Assembly (NCBI GenBank): GCA_038040485.1
Contig: JBBPIE010000032.1
Coordinates: 1-64,000 of the forward strand
Length of the DNA: 64,000 nt
Direction of reading: 5' to 3'
Origin: Onstottus_B arcticum
Lineage (GTDB): Bacteria; Acidobacteriota; Blastocatellia; UBA7656
This document shows, piece after piece, positions 8,635 to 16,526 of the stretch. Every line of letters begins with the position of its first letter. Position 1 is the stretch's first letter. The position numbers were made by a program, and so were the translations under genes. Under the pieces are notes generated by a model. That model did no database searches, was not told the origin of the DNA, and saw nothing but the letters and a program-made list of their open reading frames with translations.

Positions 8635-9549
8635 TTATCTCGGAATTGAAGATCGCATTGCGAGCTTCGCACGGCAACTCGAGGCATCGAACACGTATGG
8701 AAAACCGTCCGGATCCACCGGCAGCGAGTTTTCATCGACTGATATGTTGAGCGAGCGGAGAGCCGGCGCAATGGCGCGCAAGTCGGACGGGCACGAACCG
8801 TTTGCTTCCTTCCACCTTGCGAGCACCGAATTGATCGCGTCGAGTTCATCGAGCGAGCGTAGCTGCTTCAAGCGATCGACCGCTTGAGCGCTGATGTTCT
8901 TGTCATCGCTTTCGAGATAGAAGGTGTAGATTGCCCGGGCAGCGTCGCGGCTTCCGCCCTTGATCCGCATCAATCCCGCGAGGTCGCGCATCCACCACAA
9001 TGAACCTGGAACCTGCCCCCCCAGCTCGTACCACTCGGCGGCCTTTGCGTAGAATGCCGACTGGTCTTCGATTCGCGCGGCGTTGCCCTCTTGCCAGTAG
9101 ATGAACGCGATGTCCTGATATAGCCGCCACTCGTTCGGGTTGTGTCGGATGCCTTTTTCAAGGAGCGCGATCGCGGCAGGCAGGTCTCGCTCCGGCAGGA
9201 AGACGGCGCCAAACCGGTAAGCCGGGATTTGTTGCGGATCCAGCGTGACTACAATATCCAGCAGTGGAGCGAGCAACGGCATATCGATGTCAGCGGTTCT
9301 CATCGAACTCAGCTCGACTCCGCTGTCGATCAACTTGCGGCCAAAGTACTGAATCGTTCGAATCCAGTAGATGTCCGCTGTCAGGCCTTCCAGGCCCAGG
9401 CTCATCCTTTTTATTGTTTCGCCCGAAGGAAGATAGAGCTGTTCATCGGTGCTCACCTCAGTCGTCGCAGCGCCGTCGATCCAGCGCTGCAACGGGTACA
9501 GCAGCAACATTCCGAGAATTAGAATTAAGCCTGGTTTGACCTGTTTCAT
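8635..9549 (-). CDS. Membrane-anchored TPR-like protein
   Basis: The 304-residue product begins MKQVKPGLILILGMLLLYP, a single N-terminal membrane anchor with little else before it. The rest is helical, with degenerate TPR-type units such as IALLEKGIRHNPNEWRLYQD and YELGGQVPGSLWWMRDLA. The conserved GLTADIYWIRTIQYFG near the N-terminus is seen in a family of exported TPR proteins of unknown role. It is the last gene of a minus-strand operon, 13 bp after the ABC-2 permease. A scaffold or assembly role next to the glycosyltransferases is inference. Confidence 0.7.
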   Translation of the reverse strand: MKQVKPGLILILGMLLLYPLQRWIDGAATTEVSTDEQLYLPSGETIKRMSLGLEGLTADIYWIRTIQYFGRKLIDSGVELSSMRTADIDMPLLAPLLDIVVTLDPQQIPAYRFGAVFLPERDLPAAIALLEKGIRHNPNEWRLYQDIAFIYWQEGNAARIEDQSAFYAKAAEWYELGGQVPGSLWWMRDLAGLMRIKGGSRDAARAIYTFYLESDDKNISAQAVDRLKQLRSLDELDAINSVLARWKEANGSCPSDLRAIAPALRSLNISVDENSLPVDPDGFPYVFDASSCRAKLAMRSSIPR

Positions 9550-9562
9550 AGGCTGACTCTCA

Positions 9563-10399
9563 TCACTTGAAGTTCCGCTTCTGAAACATCAGCATCGCAG
9601 CCGATAACAAGATCGAGACGTACACAATCGCATAGACCGTCGCCGAGAGCGCCATCCGCGCGGGAACAATGCGCCCGTGCGAGGCTTCGGTTATGAATGA
9701 GAAGTTCGACAGGTGCGGCACCAGGTAATAGATGACGTTCAGCAAGGCATTTCCGGCCCGGGAATCCGATATCCGGGCCATCTGCAATAAGTCCCCGCTG
9801 AAGTTTCCGATAACGTACACCGCAAACGTCAACAACGCGGAAAGCAGCGGGGTAGAGAAACTCGAGAACATCAGCGCAACTGCAATCAACAGCGCCAGCT
9901 CGAGGAAAACAAGATACGCCGCCGCCAGCACAGCTAGCTGGAGCCTCACAAACCTGCCGTTTACGCAGAGAATTGCGATCTCTGTGGCAACCAGCATTAC
10001 TCCGGAGTTGATGAGCAGAGTCAGGCAAAGCCCGGCGTACTTGCCCGCAATGAACTCGTAGCGATGGACCGGTTTCGACAGAAGGTTGTAGATCGTGCGC
10101 TTGTCGATCTCCTTGTAGACCAGTCCGACTCCGATAAAGATGGCAATGAATGCGCCGAACACCAGCATTGCGCTGAGGCCAAGTGAGGCCGTGAATTCAC
10201 TCTCAACGTTCGCCGACAGATCGCTGACAAACACAGACGCGGCCACCAGGATCAGCACAAACAGGACCAGGTTGTACAAGACGCGATCGCGAATCGACTC
10301 GCGAAATGTGTTCAAAGCGATCGCTCGTATGCGTGCAGCGGCACTGGATCTGAAGCTCACCGGCGTTGCCGCCATCTGCGCGTTCCGTGTTTCAGTCAT
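9563..10399 (-). CDS. ABC-2 type transporter permease
   Basis: The product (about 278 residues) has an N-terminal cytoplasmic helix with the family motif ALNTFRESIRDRVLYN, then six membrane segments in the usual ABC-2 arrangement, including FIAIFIGVGLVYKEIDKRTI, a NosY-like signature before the second half. I chose ATG 10399 over a GTG at 10420 because GAGG lies 3-4 bases upstream; the GTG has its purine tract too close. No ATP-binding subunit is found next to it, so the ATPase must be encoded elsewhere. It sits between a TMTC-like glycosyltransferase and a TPR protein. The substrate is unknown; export of a glycan or protein linked to the neighbouring genes is a guess. Confidence 0.8.
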   Translation of the reverse strand: MTETRNAQMAATPVSFRSSAAARIRAIALNTFRESIRDRVLYNLVLFVLILVAASVFVSDLSANVESEFTASLGLSAMLVFGAFIAIFIGVGLVYKEIDKRTIYNLLSKPVHRYEFIAGKYAGLCLTLLINSGVMLVATEIAILCVNGRFVRLQLAVLAAAYLVFLELALLIAVALMFSSFSTPLLSALLTFAVYVIGNFSGDLLQMARISDSRAGNALLNVIYYLVPHLSNFSFITEASHGRIVPARMALSATVYAIVYVSILLSAAMLMFQKRNFK

Positions 10400-10450
10400 C
10401 GACCTCGTCCGGGTAGTCACCTTTCCAATTAATGACGGCAGATCGCTCCC

Positions 10451-12472
10451 TCAACGACCTTGGCGCTCGCCTCGCAAGCGCGCTAACTCCTCGCTTATTC
10501 GCCCGGCGAGTTCCGGAGTCGTCGCCAGGTCCCGGCCGCGCGTGAGGGCATTTTCGGCGTCGCGAGTCCGCCCGAGTTTCTCACAGGCTAAGGCCAGCTC
10601 ATAGAATGCTTCGGCGTCGGGCTCGAGCTGCGTAGCCCGCTCGAACTCCCGCGCGGCTTCGTCGTAACGGGCGAGTCGCACGCGGCACAGTCCGAGATTG
10701 AACCGTGCCCGCGCGGCGTCCGGCCGAATGGCGATTGCAGCGACGAGCTTTGCTTCCGCAGCCGAATAGTCCTCGAGCTTAAAATAGAGCGTCCCGAGAT
10801 TGTTTAGCGACTCGAATAACCGCGGGTCAAGCTGAAGGGCTCGCTTGAAGTTGGCTTCTGCCTCGCGCGTGTTACCCGCTCCATCCGAAGCACGTCCGAG
10901 CGCGTCAAAGATGGCGGCTTCGTCGGGCTTGAGCGCGGCCGCCCGGCCAAGCGCGTCGCGAGCTTCGAGAAAGCGGCTCCGGTCGAGAAGCGCAAGTCCA
11001 GTGTTGTAGTGCGCCGCCCAATTTGAAGGCCGAACGCGAGCCGCGTTTGACCACAAAGCGTATGAGTCCGACCAGGCGCGATTCTCGCCGGCAGTGACTG
11101 CGATGGAAGCCAACAGAATGAAAGCCATCGCCGCCAGGGCCGCCTTCGCCCGCTTCAAACCCGCCGCAGATTGCAGATCAAACGCTCCGAGTCTTGCGAG
11201 CCCGATCCCAATCAAGTATGCCCAACCCGCGACCGAAAGATATAGGTAATGGTCGAACACCAGATACTCTTCGCGTGAAACCTGGCCTAGCTTCAGGACA
11301 GGCAGCAGAGGGGCGAAGATAAGCAACAACGCAAGCCAAACTTCCCGGTTCAATTGTTTGCGGCACGCAAACAGACCCGCGGCAATCGCAACGAGCGCAG
11401 CCACCGGCAAGAAAAACATCGGCGACGTGGCGCTCGTGATAAAACGCGTGTCGTAGGTAACGCTCAACCCAACCGGCCACGCCAGGTGAAACAGATAGCT
11501 GACCAGAACGAAGGGCAGCGTGAGGAACGTCTGCATCAATGGCCGATCGGGGGCCTGTGGATTGGCCCACATGAGGTCGCCAAGCACAACGTAGCGCGGG
11601 ATCAAGTAGATCAACGAGGCCGCCGCGAACGGAGTTGCCCGTCGCGCTGCATGGCTCACGCGACGGATTGGCTTGCCCTGGTTTTCGACGAACTCGTAGC
11701 CGAACACCAGCACGACGAGGCTCAACGCGGTCTCCTTCGAGAACGCGGCAAGGACGAACAACAGAACAGCCAGAACCAGCGCCCGGCGGCTGCTTGTCAC
11801 TGAGCCTGACTTGTTCCGCTTCTCAAAGCCCTGCCCCTCTCCGCGGCTCTTCAAATAGAAGAGAAAGGAAGCGAGAAAGAATGTGCCAAACAGCGGGTCG
11901 GTCATTCCGCTTATCCAGCTAACAGATTCGGCATGGACCGGATGAACCGCGAAGAGAGAAGCTGCGAACAATGCCACGATCTGCCGGCGCGACAACAGCA
12001 GGATCACATAGAAGACGCCCACCGAAGAAAGTATGTGCAATAGAATGCTGACCAGGTGCCAGCCCTGCGGCCAAAGGCCAAACAGGCGATATTCGACCGT
12101 TAGCATCACCGTGAAGATCGGACGGTAGTACGGCAGGGGCGGCGGCGCTTCGATGCCGAGCTGTTGATCGCGGAAAGCCCAAACGTGCGATGTAAAAGCC
12201 CGGCTCAAATTCGTCCACGATCTGAGATTCTGATTGGTGACTATTTGATCGGTGTCGTCAAAAACAAACTCACCGCCGAGCGAGTTTGCGTAAGCCAGAA
12301 GCGAAAGCAAGCAGATCAGCAGTATCGCGCGGCTCGCGCCGAGTGCCTCGATCGACGCGACCAGACCCCGAACGCGGGCCTCTCCCCGATCAACCGGCAT
12401 GGCTACAGCGCCGCCCGAATCACCGCGCGCAGTCCTTCCGTGAGTCTGTGCGTTTGTTTTCGTCAAAGCCAT
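10451..12472 (-). CDS. TMTC-like GT-C glycosyltransferase with C-terminal TPRs
   Basis: The 673-residue protein has about ten membrane segments in its first 450 residues and then tetratricopeptide repeats (for example ALGRAAALKPDEAAIFDALG and YDEAAREFERATQLEPDAEA). The first luminal loop holds EFVFDDTDQI, the acidic motif expected for a lipid-sugar-dependent GT-C enzyme, and HPVHAESVSWISG is the signature loop shared with eukaryotic TMTC O-mannosyltransferases. The likely reaction is transfer of a sugar from a polyprenyl phosphate donor to a protein in the periplasm. It follows a paralogue with a 12-bp gap and precedes the ABC-2 permease by about 50 bp. Substrate identity is unknown; the adjacent pilins are candidates. 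Confidence 0.85.
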   Translation of the reverse strand: MALTKTNAQTHGRTARGDSGGAVAMPVDRGEARVRGLVASIEALGASRAILLICLLSLLAYANSLGGEFVFDDTDQIVTNQNLRSWTNLSRAFTSHVWAFRDQQLGIEAPPPLPYYRPIFTVMLTVEYRLFGLWPQGWHLVSILLHILSSVGVFYVILLLSRRQIVALFAASLFAVHPVHAESVSWISGMTDPLFGTFFLASFLFYLKSRGEGQGFEKRNKSGSVTSSRRALVLAVLLFVLAAFSKETALSLVVLVFGYEFVENQGKPIRRVSHAARRATPFAAASLIYLIPRYVVLGDLMWANPQAPDRPLMQTFLTLPFVLVSYLFHLAWPVGLSVTYDTRFITSATSPMFFLPVAALVAIAAGLFACRKQLNREVWLALLLIFAPLLPVLKLGQVSREEYLVFDHYLYLSVAGWAYLIGIGLARLGAFDLQSAAGLKRAKAALAAMAFILLASIAVTAGENRAWSDSYALWSNAARVRPSNWAAHYNTGLALLDRSRFLEARDALGRAAALKPDEAAIFDALGRASDGAGNTREAEANFKRALQLDPRLFESLNNLGTLYFKLEDYSAAEAKLVAAIAIRPDAARARFNLGLCRVRLARYDEAAREFERATQLEPDAEAFYELALACEKLGRTRDAENALTRGRDLATTPELAGRISEELARLRGERQGR

Positions 12473-12484
12473 CGCCGAGGTTCA

Positions 12485-14287
12485 TCATCCCGGACTCGCG
12501 CCGGCCGACGCCGTCGCGATTGCCTGCTCGAGTTGCACAAGCCGCGCTCGCCATTCGTCGGCTCGGGGGCCGTTCGGATCTAGATCTATCGCTGTTTGTT
12601 GCTCCCGCGCCGCTTCGTCGTAGCGCTTCTGCACAGCGTAAGCGAAAGAGAGATTGAAGTGCGAGACCGCCTTGCCCGGCGTGAGCGAAACTATTCGCTC
12701 AAAGTTTCGCGTTGCTTCCGCCCAGCGCCGCTGCCTCGCGTAAACAAACGCCGAGTCGTTAAGCGCGTCAATCACGTTCGGATGGGACTCCAGTATCGAT
12801 TCGTACTCTGCGAGGGCGACTTCGGGACGATTCGCCTTCTCCGCAATCGCGCCAAGCGCCAGATGCACCAACCGCGACTCGGGCGCGGTTTCCGCTGCCC
12901 GCCTCCAAAGCGACTCGTCCGTTCTCCACTGGCGGTTCTGCCGCACCGTAAGCCCCATCAGCGCAAGAACCACCAGGGTCGCCAACACAGCTCGGACCGT
13001 CGCTCGCGCACTCACTCGCCACAGCAGCAACGCAGCTACGATCCCGATTCCGATCATCGACCCGTACAAGTAACGATCGTGGATGATCTCTTCGCTGACA
13101 AACGCTCTCGTGTTGAGATGCGGCAGCAGTGGTACTACGATCCAGATCGCGGCTATCGCCACCGCTTGCGCCCTGCGAGCCCAGTAAATCAACACCGCGG
13201 CCAGTCCGGACACGGCAACCAGCGGCAACCAGAAACCGGTTACGCTGAGATTCCGCACGTAACCAAATGCATACATCAGGGAAAGATCGGCTGGGTAGAC
13301 TACCAACTTGCAGTACTGCAACAAGAGCGCCGGCAACGTGCGGAGTTGATCCGCAAGCGTAAGCGAAGCATCATCTGCAAAGTTCAGGTTTCGGTTTCGC
13401 CCCACAAAAACGCCGATCGCTGCATAGCGACTAGCTAGATAAAAAGCAGCCACTCCCATCGTTGCAAGCAACACGGTTTTTCCTTGCTGCGAGAGCCTCG
13501 CCTCTTCCTTGTTCCGGAAGACCAATAGCTCGCAAGCCAGGATGATTATCGGCAACACCAGCGTTTGTTCTTTCGTCAACGTAGCCATTAGGAAGAGCAG
13601 TACAACTCCCGCCAGCGGCAATGCCGTAGGCTGTCGCCGATACGCGAGATAGCACAAAAACGCTCCGAGCATGAACACCGTGCTTAAGGGTCCGACCAGA
13701 CCCGAGATCCAGGCCGTCGACTCGCTTTGCACAGGGTGCACAACGAAAACAGCAGTCGCGAAAGCCGCCATCAGCGTCCGGCTCTTGCTCGGTTCGTCCG
13801 TCGTCAACTCAAGGATCTTCTCGATCACCAGAAAGGCCAGGACTGCAGCCAGCAAATGCAGGCAAACCGCGATAAGGTGCCACACACCCGGATTCGTACC
13901 CGCAAGGGCGTGGCCCGCCATCAGTGCGAGCAGGAAGAGCGGCCGGTAATAGACGCTGATCTTTTCGCGCGCATGGTCGGGTTCAATGTTCGACCAGAAG
14001 TCTCGCGTGAACGCTTGCTTGAGGCTTTCAGCGTTCCATTTACCCATCATCGGGTTTTGGATGATCTGCGGCGTATCATCCTGCACGAACCCTCCCGCCA
14101 GGGAGTTGTAGTACGCGCCCATGACCAGGAGAGAGATTCCCACAAGCGTCACCAATCGAAGGTTGGCCGCGGCTTCGAGGTGCACTGTCGCGCCGCTTGA
14201 TACCGGTCCAACGAGTGAGGCCTCTGTGTCGTGTTCTTGCTTGGCTGGCGCATCTTCAGACTGCACATTGGAAATCGTTTCGTGCAC
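12485..14287 (-). CDS. TMTC-like GT-C glycosyltransferase with C-terminal TPRs (paralogue)
   Basis: The 600-residue product has the same plan as its neighbour: an acidic first loop (GGFVQDDTPQII), a conserved YYRPLFLLALMAGHALAG segment, the loop HPVQSESTAWISGLVG, some ten membrane helices, and TPR units from about residue 480 (LALGAIAEKANRPEVALAEY). It starts at GTG 14287 behind AGGAGGAG with 5-base spacing. It is the first gene of a minus-strand operon of four. The pair probably arose by duplication and may act on different protein targets or as a heteromer. Protein O-glycosylation is family-based inference. Confidence 0.85.
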   Translation of the reverse strand: MHETISNVQSEDAPAKQEHDTEASLVGPVSSGATVHLEAAANLRLVTLVGISLLVMGAYYNSLAGGFVQDDTPQIIQNPMMGKWNAESLKQAFTRDFWSNIEPDHAREKISVYYRPLFLLALMAGHALAGTNPGVWHLIAVCLHLLAAVLAFLVIEKILELTTDEPSKSRTLMAAFATAVFVVHPVQSESTAWISGLVGPLSTVFMLGAFLCYLAYRRQPTALPLAGVVLLFLMATLTKEQTLVLPIIILACELLVFRNKEEARLSQQGKTVLLATMGVAAFYLASRYAAIGVFVGRNRNLNFADDASLTLADQLRTLPALLLQYCKLVVYPADLSLMYAFGYVRNLSVTGFWLPLVAVSGLAAVLIYWARRAQAVAIAAIWIVVPLLPHLNTRAFVSEEIIHDRYLYGSMIGIGIVAALLLWRVSARATVRAVLATLVVLALMGLTVRQNRQWRTDESLWRRAAETAPESRLVHLALGAIAEKANRPEVALAEYESILESHPNVIDALNDSAFVYARQRRWAEATRNFERIVSLTPGKAVSHFNLSFAYAVQKRYDEAAREQQTAIDLDPNGPRADEWRARLVQLEQAIATASAGASPG

Positions 14288-14420
14288 AGCTACTCCTCCT
14301 GAAAATCTGCGCGAGGCCGATTCGCAAACGCGCGTTTTTGTCTGGGGGCGTTTCCGGGAGAGGGGGACACCGCAAAGAAGCGGTTTGGGTGGGGGAGCCA
14401 GGCGTTCAACAGAACGCTTA

Positions 14421-14492
14421 CTGGGAGCGCAGGCATCCTTGCCTGCTCGGCGTGGCCCGAGAGGAGGCAGGCAGGGACGCCTGCGCTCCCAG
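14421..14492. repeat. Palindromic element C (72 bp)
   Basis: Inverted arms CTGGGAGCGCAGGCATCC and GGACGCCTGCGCTCCCAG form a long hairpin with internal GCCTGC/GCAGGC pairing. It lies between the glycosyltransferase operon and the first pilin. A half-copy is at 40931-40967. It is a REP-like intergenic palindrome. Confidence 0.75.
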
Positions 14493-14504
14493 CTAAACTC
14501 GTCG

Positions 14505-14984
14505 CTACTGTATCGGAGCGCCGTCCTTAGGCACGCGATCCTGCGGTGTAGCGGTTGGCGGAGTTCCGCCGTCAGTTTCGTATATCACGTTGGTCTCGTT
14601 CGCATAGAACGAACGATTCCCAGTTCCGAACGGGCCAATAGAGCCAGGCTTGGCGGTGGTGTCGAACATCGAGGGCATGCCTTCAGTGGTTATTGCGACC
14701 GAAGTGAAGATGTAGCCGCCCTTGTTGCCCGAACCCAGAGACGCGTCGACTATGCGTTCCGAGGCGAGGGTCGCCAGATCGGTAAACTTGGTACGGCCTT
14801 TGGTTACCGAATACATGATTTGACCTTCGCCGATGGTTTGAACTGCCTTCAGCGACGACGTCTCACGCGCCGCCTGTTGCGCCTTCAGCAGGTTGGGGAT
14901 CGCGATCGCCGCGATGATGCCGATGATTGCCACTACGATCAGTAACTCGATTAGCGAGAAACCTCTCTGCTTTTTGCCGTCCAT
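14505..14984 (-). CDS. Type IV pilin-like protein 1
   Basis: The 159-residue prepilin has a short basic leader (MDGKKQRG) and the class III signal RG/FSLIELLIVVAIIG, cut after Gly by PilD, leaving Phe+1 and Glu+5. The hydrophobic N-terminal helix is followed by a soluble domain with the signature TGNRSFYANETNVIYETD also seen in pilin 2. No Cys pair is visible in the globular domain. It lies downstream of pilin 2 with a hairpin between; no good sigma-54 promoter of its own was found, so read-through or another promoter may drive it. It is the major pilin or a minor pilin; the sequence does not tell which. Confidence 0.9.
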   Translation of the reverse strand: MDGKKQRGFSLIELLIVVAIIGIIAAIAIPNLLKAQQAARETSSLKAVQTIGEGQIMYSVTKGRTKFTDLATLASERIVDASLGSGNKGGYIFTSVAITTEGMPSMFDTTAKPGSIGPFGTGNRSFYANETNVIYETDGGTPPTATPQDRVPKDGAPIQ

Positions 14985-15110
14985 TAGTTACTCTCCTCAG
15001 CTCGAATGGTGCCCTTCTACAGGGAAGCTCGGTGCTCTCTTGCGAAATCGAACGCTGAGCGATCTCGGCCGTTCGCTTATTTTTGAGCTGATGGAGCGGA
15101 CTATAGCACA

Positions 15111-15141
15111 AACGGGTGAGCCCTCAAAGGGTTCACCCGTT
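15111..15141 (-). terminator. Hairpin downstream of pilin 2
   Basis: A 14-bp stem with one G-T pair (AACGGGTGAGCCCT against AGGGTTCACCCGTT) and a 3-base loop lies 28 bp after the pilin 2 stop. There is no U tract, so it may be an attenuating or mRNA-stabilising hairpin and not a strong terminator. Confidence 0.45.
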
Positions 15142-15168
15142 CTTACTGTGCGTGAGTTTGCTGGTCGT

Positions 15169-15663
15169 TTACTCGATCGGCGAGCCGCCCGTTACTAACC
15201 GGGTCACTGCGTCACAGGTCGGCGCCGCCCCACCCGTTGGCGGATCGTCCTGGTAGATGATGAACGACTCGTTGGAGTAGAAGGCGCGGTTACCCGTGCC
15301 GAAGTTCCCCGACGATTTTGGCAGCCCGGTCGAATTGAAGTACGCAGGCGTGGCTGACGTAGAAGCAACGCCGTCGGATGTAAAATTGAAACCGCTCTTG
15401 CCACCCGTGCCGCCCAGAACGGCGTCCACAGACCCGTCTGTTGCCAAGGCAGCCAAGTCGGGTGCAAATTCTCTGCCCTTGCCCTTGGTTGACTGGTAGG
15501 TCGCCTGCCCAGTCCCAATTGTTCGCATTGATCCGATGGCCGACGCCTCGTTAGCCGCTTGCCGGGACTTCAACAGGTTTGGAATCGCGATAGCGGCAAT
15601 AATCCCGATGATCGCTACCACTATGAGCAGCTCGATCAGCGAAAATCCTCTTTCTTTCCTCAT
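15169..15663 (-). CDS. pilA: Type IV pilin-like protein 2 (PilA type)
   Basis: The 164-residue prepilin starts at ATG 15663 (MRKERG leader), with AAGGAG 10 bases upstream; a TTG at 15684 gives a longer leader but would absorb that ribosome-binding site. The processing site is RG/FSLIELLIVVAIIG with Glu+5. The globular part ends with TGNRAFYSNESFIIY, matching pilin 1, and has one Cys near the C-terminus (PTCDAV). A near-perfect sigma-54 promoter at 15754-15768 gives a leader of about 80 nt. The promoter and size suggest this is the main pilin gene. The symbol is given by family; the exact orthologue is not proven. Confidence 0.88.
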   Translation of the reverse strand: MRKERGFSLIELLIVVAIIGIIAAIAIPNLLKSRQAANEASAIGSMRTIGTGQATYQSTKGKGREFAPDLAALATDGSVDAVLGGTGGKSGFNFTSDGVASTSATPAYFNSTGLPKSSGNFGTGNRAFYSNESFIIYQDDPPTGGAAPTCDAVTRLVTGGSPIE

Positions 15664-15753
15664 ACTCTTCAAGCTCCTTTTCAACTCTATATTATTGCCG
15701 TAGGTTGTTTGTCCCTAGCGGCCAATCTACGACAGATCGCAACCGTCTGAACG

Positions 15754-15768
15754 GCAATGATCGTGCCA
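15754..15768 (-). promoter_or_regulatory. Sigma-54 promoter of pilin 2
   Basis: Minus strand reads TGGCACGATCATTGC: the -24 box TGGCAC, 5 bases, and the -12 box TTGC, matching the RpoN consensus exactly. Start of transcription would be near 15742. A PilR-type sigma-54 activator is encoded at 19239-20726. Confidence 0.85.
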
Positions 15769-15900
15769 TCTGCGGGTGTCGGGGGAGCAGGCTTCGAATT
15801 GGTTGAGATCAAAGGGCGTAGTCATTCGCTTCGCCTTTTTTGCAGCGCCCTGCTTAACAAAAATCGTTAGAATTCGTGCCATTTTTTGTCAAAGAACCGG

Positions 15901-16329
15901 TTACTTAGCTGGTATCGGATCGCTGGTGGCGTCGGCAGGCGCTCCAAGGTTGAAGCGTATGACAGCGCTCTGATCGGTGAAGTAATGATTCATCTCCGCC
16001 GGGTCGAGTATGGGTGTCGCGGTAACCGTGTAGTGCACTTGGTCGGCCGCCAGCGTAATCGAAAACTTGTAGTGACTCTTGACTCCAAGCTTGAGGTGCG
16101 AGTCGAGCGTGCCTTCGGGTGACAGGTCGAACAAGACCGCATACCTTCTATATTTTCTCTCGTACAGAGCCTCGGCTGTTGTGATCGTTCTCATCGACTG
16201 GATGGCAGACGACGAAAGGGCCTGTTGGCGTGCGCGCTTCAGGTTCGGAACCGCAAGCGCAGCGATCAGTCCGATGATGGCCATCACCACCAAAAGCTCG
16301 ATCAACGAAAAGCCCGGCTCGTCTCTCAT
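15901..16329 (-). CDS. Type IV pilin-like protein 3
   Basis: The 142-residue prepilin has a five-residue leader (MRDEPG) and the processing site PG/FSLIELLVVMAIIG with Glu+5. Its N-terminal helix has the extra charged pair KRARQQALSSSAIQSMRTI typical of this group. The globular domain differs from pilins 1 and 2 and lacks the shared NR-FY-NE signature, so it may be a minor pilin or pseudopilin. AGGAGGAG lies 7 bases before ATG 16329. A perfect sigma-54 promoter is at 16385-16399. Confidence 0.88.
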   Translation of the reverse strand: MRDEPGFSLIELLVVMAIIGLIAALAVPNLKRARQQALSSSAIQSMRTITTAEALYERKYRRYAVLFDLSPEGTLDSHLKLGVKSHYKFSITLAADQVHYTVTATPILDPAEMNHYFTDQSAVIRFNLGAPADATSDPIPAK

Positions 16330-16384
16330 AACGATCTCCTCCTCTACTTGCGTTCTTGCTAACGCCGCCTACAACTCCGATGGA

Positions 16385-16399
16385 GCAACGCCTGTGCCA
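16385..16399 (-). promoter_or_regulatory. Sigma-54 promoter of pilin 3
   Basis: Minus strand reads TGGCACAGGCGTTGC, an exact TGGCAC-N5-TTGC match. The predicted start near 16373 gives a leader of about 45 nt to ATG 16329. Confidence 0.85.
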
Positions 16400-16526
16400 A
16401 GTAGTAAACTGGTGCGAGGCGATTGTTGAGACATAATGGCTCTAAATGAGGCGTTGAGCATTAGAGGTCAACTCTACTGCGCCGGGTTTCTCTCGAATTG
16501 CGCAGGTTGTCTCTGACGCCAGACCA

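Noticed and set aside
8364..8887. Several open frames in the stretch after the rhs locus
   Set aside because: They overlap repeat H2 or the TPR gene on the other strand and lack ribosome-binding sites or family signatures.
15873..15888. A TGGCACG match on the minus strand just after pilin 3
   Set aside because: The -12 position reads CTAAC instead of TTGC, so it does not meet the sigma-54 pattern.
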